From an uncultured Bacteroidota bacterium (GTDB taxonomy: Bacteria; Bacteroidota; Bacteroidia; Flavobacteriales; Flavobacteriaceae), in assembly GCA_913041125.1 (NCBI GenBank), contig CAJWHM010000010.1:1-57762 (forward strand): 57,762 nucleotides of DNA, in the 5' to 3' direction. The notes under the pieces are model-generated. The model had not been told where the DNA came from and did no database searches. It saw nothing but the letters and a program-made list of their open reading frames with translations. Positions 1 through 7,717 of this stretch are shown piece after piece. The position numbers and the translations under genes were made by a program. How positions within the stretch are numbered: the stretch's first letter is position 1; each line of letters starts with the position of its first letter.

Positions 1-2338
1 CATTAATAGATCCATTTCTGTCATTTCCAATTAATATATAATCGCTTGAATTTTGTGCACTTACACTAATTGAATATGTTTCAGAGGTATTATTATTTAA
101 TGATGTATTTGTACTGTTATTATCCAATGTACTACTTGATGTTATATTTGAATTACCGCCACCAGAATTATTACCTCCTGTATTAGTCCCTCCTGTTGTG
201 GTTCCTGTTCCTTCCCCACCAGAACCAAATGTTCCTCCTACATCTGTTACTGTGATTTGAATGTTTAAAGCTATCTCATCACAACCCCCAATACTATTTG
301 TAGTAATTGTTCCATTGTATGTTCCTGGTGTCGATAAAAACCCTGATAAGGTTACTGTGTTGCCTGTTTCATCTATGTTAATATAATTTTGGTTAGTAAA
401 CCATCTAGAGTCAACAGGGTTTGTAATGGTTAGACTCGCTGTAGATCCACCATAACTTAATTCGATTGGGTCTAACAAAGTAAACCTATCAAATGTCTGA
501 TTTAGAGATCCTGAAACTAAAGTAAGAGAAGGTGATTCTTGATTCTTATTTAATGTAATTGTTTGTGATACTTGATTACAATTTGCATTCCCATCAGAAG
601 TGAAAACAGAGAATGTATATGAATCATTTGTAAATATTGGTATCCCTGATATAATAACTGTACTACTAGTTACACTTGACTGAATACCACTAGGCATCGT
701 ACTTACATTGATGTTTACATCTTTACCTCCAAATTCAAAGGTAATATTCTCCATAGCCTCACCGTCACAAATTGTTTGATTTTGATTACCTGAGACTAAA
801 GACAAGGTTGGACAGTCACACTCTAACTCAAAACCAGTTGTAGAATCGTACGTCCATCCAGAAGGTATTTGCTGATATATTTGATCACTAACTTTAACGC
901 AACTTAAGTTTGGATTTCCTGTTAAATTAAGAGTGACTAAATTATTATTCTGTGATAAGTCTAATTGCGTAAATGAATTATTACTCAGATCTAAGGTTGT
1001 CAAGCCATCGTTTTGTGATAAGTCTAGTTCTGTCAATCCTGTATTACTTAAATCAAGTGATATGAGCTCTTTGAAATTATATAGTAATACTGAAGAAACT
1101 GTATTACCGCTCAAATTAAGATCTGTAAGATTTATAAATTCTTCTAAGCCCGAGAAATCTGATATTTGTCTATTACTTAAATCAAGATTACTTACTGTTT
1201 GTATAGTAGCATCATCAACATAACCATCAAGGGCATCATCAAAACCTGAGTCAATTAATCCTTGTTCAAAGTTTTGATCTGGAATTGATGTTTTATTGGG
1301 TTGATAATTTTGTTCTTGCGATCCAGTTACATCGAATTGGAATAAGGATGTTATGGTTAAAGTAAAGTTTATCTGACCTTGTACTATTTGAACATTTGAT
1401 ATAGAACCAATATCATTTAATGTAATGGCACTATTAGAGTCCACACTGAAAGTTCCACTGATTTGTCCAGAGGAATAGTTTAATCTAAATGTTCGATTAC
1501 GCTTAAAAAGAATACTATAAACATCATAATCAGATAATCTTTTTTGTTGGCTAGGGGCATCACTTTTCTTTTTAATCTTCCATTTACCTACTACTTCATT
1601 AAATAAATCATATTCAAAAATGGCTTTAATGAATCTTGGTTCTGTGATAGTAACATCATATGGATTGTCAGTGGTGAGTGCTCCCTCGTCTTCCCATTCA
1701 ATAAAGTCAGATCCTTCTTCTGACGTTGCAGTTAATCTTACAGTAGTATCATAAAGATAATCAGTTGATTTACCAGTATCTATAATTTGTTCTGAAACAG
1801 ATCCTTCTCCAATGGTTTGTACTCTTAATTCATAAGATAGTTTTTCAAAAGTAGCAGTCACGCTTTTAGGACTATCAATTGTTAATTCTGCAGGATTAGC
1901 ATCTCCTGTTAAGGCTCCAGACCAACCAGTAAAATAATACCCTTGAGCTGGGATAGCTTCTAGTGATACTCTTGTTCCAGAATCATAATCTGTAGATTTA
2001 CCTGTATTGATTATTGTCTCGGAAATACTACCCTCTCCTTTTACATTAGTTGTTAGTTCATATTGACGTAATCTGAAATTTGCAACTACATTTTTGTTGT
2101 CATCTATGGTGACATTAACAGAGGTGTTACTTCCACTAGCATCACCAGACCAATTAGAAAAAACATACTCAGAATTGGGCGCAGCATTAAGAGTTATTGT
2201 ACTACCGTCTTTGAAAGTTCCTTCAGAAGGAAAAACAGTTCCACTATTTGGTGGGTTAACTTTTACATCTAAAATAAATTCTTTAGTACAACTTGTTAAG
2301 CACACAAAAAGAAACAAAAATTTAAAAAAGAAATTCAT
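1..2338 (-). CDS. Surface lipoprotein with InlB-type repeats and leucine-rich repeats, 3' end cut by window edge
   Basis: The minus-strand frame is open from an ATG at 2338 to base 1 (779 codons) and runs off the window, so the protein is partial at its C-terminus. I translated this by eye. It begins with a lipoprotein signal (lipobox LTSC, Cys17). Three repeats of about 75 residues follow (about 24-90, 91-166, 167-242), each with the 'GSG/GTG ... F.GWSG ... ATF' pattern of divergent InlB B-repeats (Listeria-Bacteroides repeats). A lipocalin-like stretch follows, then short leucine-rich repeats (about 375-480) with the LDLSxNxxL pattern, Ig-like segments, and a Gly/Asn/Ser/Thr-rich linker. 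The last visible residues resemble the start of a cupredoxin-like domain seen on other marine flavobacterial lipoproteins, which is inference. It starts one base after the upstream lipoprotein stops, so the two are cotranscribed. Likely a cell-surface adhesin or binding protein. Confidence 0.85.
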   Translation of the reverse strand, partial: MNFFFKFLFLFVCLTSCTKEFILDVKVNPPNSGTVFPSEGTFKDGSTITLNAAPNSEYVFSNWSGDASGSNTSVNVTIDDNKNVVANFRLRQYELTTNVKGEGSISETIINTGKSTDYDSGTRVSLEAIPAQGYYFTGWSGALTGDANPAELTIDSPKSVTATFEKLSYELRVQTIGEGSVSEQIIDTGKSTDYLYDTTVRLTATSEEGSDFIEWEDEGALTTDNPYDVTITEPRFIKAIFEYDLFNEVVGKWKIKKKSDAPSQQKRLSDYDVYSILFKRNRTFRLNYSSGQISGTFSVDSNSAITLNDIGSISNVQIVQGQINFTLTITSLFQFDVTGSQEQNYQPNKTSIPDQNFEQGLIDSGFDDALDGYVDDATIQTVSNLDLSNRQISDFSGLEEFINLTDLNLSGNTVSSVLLYNFKELISLDLSNTGLTELDLSQNDGLTTLDLSNNSFTQLDLSQNNNLVTLNLTGNPNLSCVKVSDQIYQQIPSGWTYDSTTGFELECDCPTLSLVSGNQNQTICDGEAMENITFEFGGKDVNINVSTMPSGIQSSVTSSTVIISGIPIFTNDSYTFSVFTSDGNANCNQVSQTITLNKNQESPSLTLVSGSLNQTFDRFTLLDPIELSYGGSTASLTITNPVDSRWFTNQNYINIDETGNTVTLSGFLSTPGTYNGTITTNSIGGCDEIALNIQITVTDVGGTFGSGGEGTGTTTGGTNTGGNNSGGGNSNITSSSTLDNNSTNTSLNNNTSETYSISVSAQNSSDYILIGNDRNGSIN

Positions 2339-3451
2339 TTATAGTATTTCAATAATTAAATTCTTTATGAAAAGAGTATAAAAATATTCATTATTATTTA
2401 AGGATGTTCCGGTTTCTCTTGAGTTTTTATTATAGATCTGAAAAGACGTTGGTAGACCGTCATCCATATTTATCATTATTTTGCTTTCTCCCTCAGGTAA
2501 TTCAATTTTAGTTGTATCACTAAGTTTTAAATTTTTCATATCATTTGACCCAAAAGAAAGATCATTAAGCTCAATAGTTACTGAAGATGTTTCGATTAGA
2601 TTGTTGTATCCTATTAAAAAATCCTCTTGATTGGGTCCAATAAAACTGTACATTGGGATATTGTTATTATTATTTACTATGTTCCAATCTGATGATATTA
2701 GTGAAGGGTAAACTTCAAATTTTAATTCAAATGCATCTTTATTTGAAATGTCTATATATCCTGAATAATATTTATCATTTTCTACTCTTGAAACAGTGAA
2801 TTTTGTAAAATCATCGATCTTCAACTCAAGTTTTTTTTGACCATTTGTATATGTTGAATTGGCTAAAGGATTATTTAAAACTACTTTATAATCAAATTTT
2901 AATCTTAATCGATTGTTTTCAAATCCTGTAAAATTTGTTTTAATTGCTATTGGGTTATAATTTTCATAAACACTGTTTATGCTTGTATATGTCAAATGTG
3001 AACCTAAGGTCTCCCATATTGAATTTTTGTCATAGGTGGCCCAATTTATTTCTTTGTACTTAATATCTAAATTTTCAGTAATTGGAATTGTATCAACTAA
3101 AAGTCTAATATTACCATAATTTAAAGTGTCATATTTTAAAAGAATCATTTTAGCATCATAAGTTCCGTACTTATTGTAAATCACAGATGTTTCTGTAACA
3201 TCGCTAACATTATTTGGTATTCCTCCAGGAAACTCCCATTTAATTGAGTCATATACCGTATTGAATGTCTTAGCTTGATATCTAACTTCAACATTTAAAG
3301 TATTATTTCTGTTATTCCTGAAAACTTGTGTAGAATCAATTGTTACTTGTGATGGAGAATAAAACCGTGATATATTAATTCTATATACAGTTTCTTCTTC
3401 TACTGAGCAAGAGGAACACATTAATAATAAAAGAAAAATAATTAATCTCAA
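2339..3451 (-). CDS. Lipoprotein with PKD-like domain
   Basis: This 370-residue protein has a short signal peptide and lipobox (CSSC, Cys15) followed by acidic residues, as expected for a surface-exposed Bacteroidota lipoprotein. Residues about 65-120 look like a PKD/Ig-like fold ('WEFPGGIPN...Y..YGTYDAKM'). The remainder is beta-rich with no catalytic motif that I recognise. Its TAA abuts the ATG of the InlB-repeat lipoprotein with no gap, so the two genes form an operon read leftwards and probably act together at the cell surface. A 119-bp divergent intergenic region separates it from the DsrE-like gene and should hold both promoters. The substrate or partner is unknown. Confidence 0.75.
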   Translation of the reverse strand: MRLIIFLLLLMCSSCSVEEETVYRINISRFYSPSQVTIDSTQVFRNNRNNTLNVEVRYQAKTFNTVYDSIKWEFPGGIPNNVSDVTETSVIYNKYGTYDAKMILLKYDTLNYGNIRLLVDTIPITENLDIKYKEINWATYDKNSIWETLGSHLTYTSINSVYENYNPIAIKTNFTGFENNRLRLKFDYKVVLNNPLANSTYTNGQKKLELKIDDFTKFTVSRVENDKYYSGYIDISNKDAFELKFEVYPSLISSDWNIVNNNNNIPMYSFIGPNQEDFLIGYNNLIETSSVTIELNDLSFGSNDMKNLKLSDTTKIELPEGESKIMINMDDGLPTSFQIYNKNSRETGTSLNNNEYFYTLFIKNLIIEIL

Positions 3452-3570
3452 AAACTAAACTTCAATTTCAACCTAATATAAAAAATGTTATTGAAAAGTA
3501 TTTATGGAACAAATTTAAGCAAACTTAGTTCTTCGTATATTGGAATATATTAACCATAAAATATATCATT

Positions 3571-4095
3571 ATGAAAAAGTTGTTTTTATTATTATACATT
3601 CTCTTTATTCCTAAATCTAAGGCTCAAGAATGGGTGACACCTATTATTGACGGATATGGAAAAATAAAATACTCAAAAAATATTGCAGTACAACCTGATA
3701 ATAATTTGGAATATAAAATAGTTTATAAAATAACTACAAGTGAGACTAGAGAGGGAATAAACAAAGGGTTAAACGGTATCGCCCATGCAATTAACATGTT
3801 AGGTTGTGTAAATATTCAAAATGATAAAGTCAAAATTGCAGCTACAATTCAAGGGCAAGCTACAACCATAATTTTAAATGATAATGCTTATCGAAAAAAA
3901 TTCGGAAAAGATAATCCTAATACAGAAGTAATTAGACTATTATCTGATTATGGTGTTGATTTATATGTTTGCTCTCAAGCTACTGCTTATAAAAAAATTA
4001 ATAAATCTGATATAAATAAAAATATTACTGAAGCACTATCTGGTTCAAGTGTTCTTTTGAATTATCAATTAAATGGTTACGCGTTAATGCAATAG
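3571..4095 (+). CDS. Exported DsrE-family-like protein
   Basis: This 174-residue protein has an N-terminal signal peptide (about residues 1-18, ending near KAQ). The mature part resembles the periplasmic DsrE-type proteins of Bacteroidota: an N-terminal 'YGKIKY' segment, a central alpha/beta domain, the conserved 'LLSDYGVDLYVCSQ' segment, and a C-terminal 'ALSGSSVLLNYQLNGYALMQ'. The single Cys in 'VCSQ' sits where DsrE/DsrF proteins carry their active or structural Cys. Family membership is inferred from these motifs, and the sulfur-related role is not proven. It is monocistronic: divergent from the PKD lipoprotein and followed by two terminator-like hairpins. Confidence 0.7.
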   Translation: MKKLFLLLYILFIPKSKAQEWVTPIIDGYGKIKYSKNIAVQPDNNLEYKIVYKITTSETREGINKGLNGIAHAINMLGCVNIQNDKVKIAATIQGQATTIILNDNAYRKKFGKDNPNTEVIRLLSDYGVDLYVCSQATAYKKINKSDINKNITEALSGSSVLLNYQLNGYALMQ

Positions 4096-4131
4096 TTTAA
4101 ACTGATGAGTTATTTGAATTATCGATAATAA

Positions 4132-4158
4132 AATAAGTGACTTTTGTCACATTATTTT
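4132..4158 (+). terminator. AT-rich hairpin with T-run after the DsrE-like gene
   Basis: The core stem GTGAC/GTCAC is extended by AATAA/TTATT with a bulged A. The loop is TTTT and a T-rich tail follows. It begins about 36 bases after the DsrE-like stop codon and is probably its first intrinsic terminator. Confidence 0.45.
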
Positions 4159-4200
4159 TAAATTAAATATTTCTTAAAAAGAGTTTATGGTTAATCTTTA

Positions 4201-4227
4201 GGGTGCTATCGTGGCACCCTTTTTTTG
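4201..4227 (+). terminator. Rho-independent terminator
   Basis: GGGTGC at 4201-4206 pairs with GCACCC at 4214-4219 around a 7-base loop, followed at once by eight T residues (4220-4227). This GC-rich stem in an AT-rich background is a clear intrinsic terminator for rightward transcription of the DsrE-like gene. Confidence 0.8.
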
Positions 4228-4419
4228 TGATCTATAAAAACAACTAATTAGTCGAAACATGTTCCATTAAAATTACTATCAATAAGATTTTTTTCACACT
4301 TAAATCACTTGTTTCCATAACTAAGTAATTATGGACTATAGTAATTATATTATAAACATTTTATAAAAATTTAGTAGAATACAAATATTTTGTTTAACTT
4401 TAATAAAAAATTCCTCAAC

Positions 4420-4539
4420 GTGAAATTCAAAAGAAAAGAATATGTATACTTTGATGTTCGCGAACAAAGAGTCAAGCTAAACAGATACTCTTGGGTAGAA
4501 ACCATCAAATGGTATATGATTAAGATATTTGGTTTATGA
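4420..4539 (+). CDS. Possible 39-residue protein, GTG start
   Basis: An open frame from GTG at 4420 to TGA at 4537-4539 encodes a basic and aromatic-rich peptide (starts MKFKRKEYVYFDVREQ, ends IKWYMIKIFGL). The composition is protein-like and unlike random AT-rich sequence, but there is no SD, no recognised homologue and only a GTG start. It could be a small protein or the remnant of a larger gene. Apart from this ORF, bases 4228-4646 hold only the 16-bp palindrome at 4562. Confidence 0.3.
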   Translation: MKFKRKEYVYFDVREQRVKLNRYSWVETIKWYMIKIFGL

Positions 4540-4561
4540 AAGGTGGTTTCTATTCTTTATA

Positions 4562-4577
4562 TTAAACAATTGTTTAA
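4562..4577. repeat. 16-bp perfect palindrome
   Basis: TTAAACAATTGTTTAA is self-complementary and flanked by further AT-rich near-symmetry. It lies between two small ORFs, so it may be an operator or simply chance in AT-rich DNA. Confidence 0.3.
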
Positions 4578-4646
4578 TTAATATAGATTAGAGGAATAAT
4601 AAAATTCTTTTACCATTTTTTAATAATTCATTTGATAATTTAAAAA

Positions 4647-4853
4647 ATGGGTCCAGAAATTTTCATAGCTTTTTTTGCGTTTCTAGGGATGGTTTTTTGG
4701 CTTATTTTAAGATTTATCTGGCGTTTATTAATATTTTTTTTTAATATTTTTTTTATACCAATTTCATTACTAAATAATTATATAAGAGTCAAATTTTGGG
4801 GACTACCTAAGAAAAAGATTCAAACTAATATTTTTAAAAAATCATTATTCTAA
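4647..4853 (+). CDS. Small hydrophobic membrane protein, unknown
   Basis: This is a 68-residue ORF with ATG start. Residues about 5-45 are almost entirely Phe/Ile/Leu/Trp and would form one or two membrane helices, and the tail is basic (KKKIQTNIFKK). The Trp-containing hydrophobic pattern (FLGMVFWLILRFIWRLL) looks like a real helix, but T-rich DNA gives Phe/Leu-rich frames by chance, so I am cautious. I do not recognise a family. The TTG-free ATG start and the stop 66 bases before the dehydrogenase gene are compatible with a small independent gene. Confidence 0.35.
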   Translation: MGPEIFIAFFAFLGMVFWLILRFIWRLLIFFFNIFFIPISLLNNYIRVKFWGLPKKKIQTNIFKKSLF

Positions 4854-4919
4854 AATTTTTTGATTCAAATTTTGATAAGAAATTTTAATCTTCAATTTTT
4901 CGTTTTATAACTTTAGTGA

Positions 4920-5933
4920 ATGAAAATAATTGGACTTGGTATAGCTGGTCTTGGTAGAATTGGAAAAATACATTTTAAAAATGTAGACACCTTTTGCGAA
5001 AATGCTAAAGTAGTAGCGTTGTCAAATTTAAGTGTTAGTAACATAGATTGGATTAACAGTAATAAAAAGACCATAAACATTTATAAAAGGTTTGATCAAA
5101 TGGTTAACGATAAAGATGTTGATGCAGTAATTATTTCATCACCGACTCCATTCCATTCAGAACAAATTAAAATAGCCTTAGATGCTGGTAAGGCAATTTT
5201 TTGTGAAAAACCAATTGATCTTTCTTTAGAAAAAGTTATACAAGTTAATGAGCTTGTAAATAAATCACGAATACCATTTATGGTTGGATATAATAGGCGT
5301 TATGATCCAAACATTTTAAAAATTAAAAAAGATTTAGAATCTGGTGTTATCGGTACAATGCAAATTTTAAAAATTACTAGTCGAGATCCTTTTCCTCCGG
5401 ATATAGATTACATGAAAAAATCAGGAGGTCTATTTTTAGATATGTCTATTCATGATTTCGATATGGCCTGTTATTTAAGTCAACAGAACGTAAAAAAAGT
5501 TTACTCTACTGGCAGTGTTTTTGGAAATAAAGAAATTAAAGAAATAGGCGATATAGATACAGCAGTTACAACAATTACATTTGAAAATGGATCTATAGCA
5601 ACAATAGATAATAGTAGAAAAGCTAATTATGGATATGACCAAAGGGTAGAGGTTTTTGGATCATTAGGAATGAGTATTAGTCAAAATCAATTATCAAATA
5701 ATAATATTATTGCTAACAATAAGGGTATTCATTATTCTAAACCTTTAGGCTTTTTTTTGGAGAGATATTCGCAATCGTATATATCTATAATGAACGAGTT
5801 TATAAATTGTCTAATTAAAAAAAAAGAAATTTCATGTGGAATTAAAGCTGGACTTGATTCTTTGAAAATTGCTTTAGCCGCAAAAAAGTCTTTGAATGAA
5901 AATAGGGTTGTAGATTTTGATGAAATCAAATAA
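4920..5933 (+). CDS. Gfo/Idh/MocA-family NAD(P) dehydrogenase (inositol 2-dehydrogenase-like)
   Basis: This 337-residue cytosolic enzyme has the Rossmann motif GLGRIGKIH (residues about 10-18), the catalytic EKP motif (96-98, in CEKPID) and 'GYNRRYDPN' (123-131). It also has the 'GGLFLDMSIHDFDMA' segment (169-183), whose Asp and His line the active site in the family. Members oxidise a sugar or inositol hydroxyl with NAD(P)+. The YNRRYDPN and DMSIHDFD segments are typical of the myo-inositol 2-dehydrogenase branch, but no other iol gene is present, so the substrate is uncertain. The length is normal. It appears monocistronic, 60 bases before the next gene. Confidence 0.85.
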   Translation: MKIIGLGIAGLGRIGKIHFKNVDTFCENAKVVALSNLSVSNIDWINSNKKTINIYKRFDQMVNDKDVDAVIISSPTPFHSEQIKIALDAGKAIFCEKPIDLSLEKVIQVNELVNKSRIPFMVGYNRRYDPNILKIKKDLESGVIGTMQILKITSRDPFPPDIDYMKKSGGLFLDMSIHDFDMACYLSQQNVKKVYSTGSVFGNKEIKEIGDIDTAVTTITFENGSIATIDNSRKANYGYDQRVEVFGSLGMSISQNQLSNNNIIANNKGIHYSKPLGFFLERYSQSYISIMNEFINCLIKKKEISCGIKAGLDSLKIALAAKKSLNENRVVDFDEIK

Positions 5934-5965
5934 CACAAATTATAATTATACATCATCATATTTGG

Positions 5966-5973
5966 TATATTTG
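5966..5973 (+). promoter_or_regulatory. Bacteroidota -7 box TATATTTG
   Basis: TATATTTG matches the Bacteroidota sigma-ABfr consensus TAnnTTTG and lies 20 bases before the TTG start of the next gene. No clear -33 TTTG is seen at the right distance. Confidence 0.4.
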
Positions 5974-5993
5974 ACTATTAAAAATTAAATATT

Positions 5994-6473
5994 TTGAAAA
6001 AAATATTTGTCTTATTTCACTTGTTTTTTCTGAATAAGATTTATTCTCAATGGGAATACATATCAAATAAATCTGAAAATAAAATAGAGGCGGTTGGCAA
6101 AGTTGTTTTCAATGAAAAGTTTAAGGATTCTATAATTTTCAAGTTATCAAAATCTAGGGATCTAGAGTTAAGTTTTTCAATTGAGGGAGATTTTTTTCAA
6201 GAAGATGAAACTTACTATGTTATACTAGATATTTCAGAAAGAAAATTTAAAGCTTCAAAAGCCAAAGTTGAAACTGGGAAATATATAATATGTGAAATTA
6301 AAGATATGGTAAACAGTGAAAGATTTGAACTTGAAGATTTTTTAAAAATATTTAAAATGGGTGAATCTCTTGTTTTGACAGTTAGAAATAATCTCAAAGT
6401 AATACAAGGGGTTAATCAACTAATTGGTAGTACAACAGCAATAAATAGAGTCATTACCAACAAAGTCCTATAG
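5994..6473 (+). CDS. Secreted protein, paralogue of the 6742-7476 gene
   Basis: This 159-residue protein starts at TTG, the first start giving a complete signal peptide (cleavage near IYSQ, residue 19). The mature part begins 'WEY' and ends with the 'QLIGSTTAINRVI' signature. That layout, a beta-rich domain closing in '(F/L)xLxGSxxAI', recurs in small exported proteins, and the neighbouring minus-strand gene has the same features ('SQWQY ... YTLKGSSNAINKI'). I infer that the two are paralogues. No catalytic residues are recognisable. A TAnnTTTG box lies just upstream. Confidence 0.65.
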   Translation: MKKIFVLFHLFFLNKIYSQWEYISNKSENKIEAVGKVVFNEKFKDSIIFKLSKSRDLELSFSIEGDFFQEDETYYVILDISERKFKASKAKVETGKYIICEIKDMVNSERFELEDFLKIFKMGESLVLTVRNNLKVIQGVNQLIGSTTAINRVITNKVL

Positions 6474-6482
6474 ACTTATTTA

Positions 6483-6680
6483 TTAATCAAATTGATATCT
6501 GTCTCCTTTTCTATCTAAATATTGTTTTTGATCTGTAAAATAAGTTTTCCCATTACTTTTATCGAATATCACGCCTTTCTCAATGTATTGATATTTTTCA
6601 TTTTGACCAGATTTAATTATAGCAAACCCTATAATCAAAGAGCCAATTAAAATAGAAGCAGGAATTATATAATCTTTCAT
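6483..6680 (-). CDS. Small N-terminally anchored membrane protein, unknown
   Basis: This 65-residue ORF has an ATG start. Residues about 4-23 form one hydrophobic helix (IIPASILIGSLIIGFAII). A polar tail with a regular charge pattern follows ('KYQYIEKGVIFDKSNGKTYFTD...YLDRKGDRYQFD'), which looks coding. It ends 9 bases from the stop of the convergent secreted protein. The tail would lie in the periplasm if the helix is a signal anchor. I do not recognise the family. Confidence 0.5.
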   Translation of the reverse strand: MKDYIIPASILIGSLIIGFAIIKSGQNEKYQYIEKGVIFDKSNGKTYFTDQKQYLDRKGDRYQFD

Positions 6681-6741
6681 TACTTTGATATTAATTATAG
6701 AATCAAGTAAAGTTACGTTTAGTTATATTATTTGAAAAACA

Positions 6742-7476
6742 TCAATAACGAAATTTAATCTTGTCAACAGGTTTGAACAATCTAAAATCTCCATAAAGTT
6801 CCCGAAAACCCTTTCCTTTTAACTTAACACGAATTTTAATAGCATATTTATTTTGCCCAGCATTTTTCCAATATACTTCTGTAATTTCAAGTGGATTAAT
6901 GTCTTTTAAACTTTTTTCTGAAAATTCGTCTTTTTCAAGTCTTGGGATTGAGGAAACAATAAAATTTATTTTATTTTTTTTAGCTTCTAAAATTCTAATA
7001 GTTCTTTCCAAATATGGAATTAAGTTAATTTTATTTATTGCATTTGAAGATCCTTTTAATGTATAATCATAAACAATATTCAGTTTACATTCGTCAATTA
7101 ATTTGGTGTAAAGGAAGTTTTTAGCTTTTATGAGCTTTGTAAAAGCTTTTAGTTCTTCTAAACCATCAACTCTATTAAACAAAATTTTTAAGGAGTTGCT
7201 ATTAATCTTTTCAACCTCGAAATTTATTTTACCATTGTAATTATCGAATCTGAAATCAATTGATTCAACAGGACAAATGTCTAAATCTAATTTTTCGAGT
7301 GTAAAGATTATTTTACCATCGGATGTTTTTTTAATTGAAAAAACTGAGTTGGAATTTGTGTCATCAACAAATATTTTTTCTACTGAAGCCCCTTCTTTTT
7401 CATATTGCCACTGAGAAAAAACGGAGAAAATAATTGTAAAGTAAAATATTACAGTGAGCCTAATATTATATTTCAT
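6742..7476 (-). CDS. Secreted protein, larger paralogue of the 5994-6473 gene
   Basis: This 244-residue protein has a signal peptide (about 1-21, ending FSQ). The first part of the mature chain aligns in layout with its neighbour: 'WQY' at the mature start and 'YDYTLKGSSNAINKI' at about residues 137-151. A C-terminal extension of about 90 residues (KKNKINFIVSSIPRLEKDEF..., ...KIRVKLKGKGFRELYGDFRLF) is absent from the shorter paralogue. The role is unknown and it is probably periplasmic. It reads leftward, towards the convergent paralogue. Confidence 0.65.
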   Translation of the reverse strand: MKYNIRLTVIFYFTIIFSVFSQWQYEKEGASVEKIFVDDTNSNSVFSIKKTSDGKIIFTLEKLDLDICPVESIDFRFDNYNGKINFEVEKINSNSLKILFNRVDGLEELKAFTKLIKAKNFLYTKLIDECKLNIVYDYTLKGSSNAINKINLIPYLERTIRILEAKKNKINFIVSSIPRLEKDEFSEKSLKDINPLEITEVYWKNAGQNKYAIKIRVKLKGKGFRELYGDFRLFKPVDKIKFRY

Positions 7477-7517
7477 TTTTAAAATTTGTTTTGATAATTA
7501 ATTTTTGGTTTAATTAT

Positions 7518-7610
7518 TTAAATCAACTGATCATAAATAAGTACTGACGCATAACAACACCAAGATAATACCATTATTATCAAAAACAATTTATATAAAT
7601 TTATTCTCAT
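7518..7610 (-). CDS. Candidate 30-residue membrane protein
   Basis: An ATG-TAA frame of 31 codons lies in the 241-base gap between the GH16 gene and the secreted protein, on the same strand as both. The peptide starts MRINLYKLFLIIMVLSWCCY and ends SVLIYDQLI: a basic N-terminus, one hydrophobic helix with a Trp-Cys-Cys, and a short polar end. This is the layout of a real single-pass microprotein. No family is recognised. The rest of the gap (7611-7717) shows nothing clear. Confidence 0.4.
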   Translation of the reverse strand: MRINLYKLFLIIMVLSWCCYASVLIYDQLI

Positions 7611-7717
7611 TGTTAGAATATTGATTATAAATTTATGTTTAATATGCTGTCCTTACAAAATTTTGATTACTGCAAATTTACTTCAATTAAAAATTATTTA
7701 ATAAATAAAACCTAATC

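Noticed and set aside
933-1223. Plus-strand 96-codon frame
   Set aside because: It is antisense to the leucine-rich-repeat part of the same lipoprotein; its own repetitive Ser/Lys pattern mirrors those repeats.
2094-2381. Plus-strand 95-codon frame
   Set aside because: It lies antisense inside the repeat lipoprotein, with a composition explained by the reverse reading of its InlB repeats.
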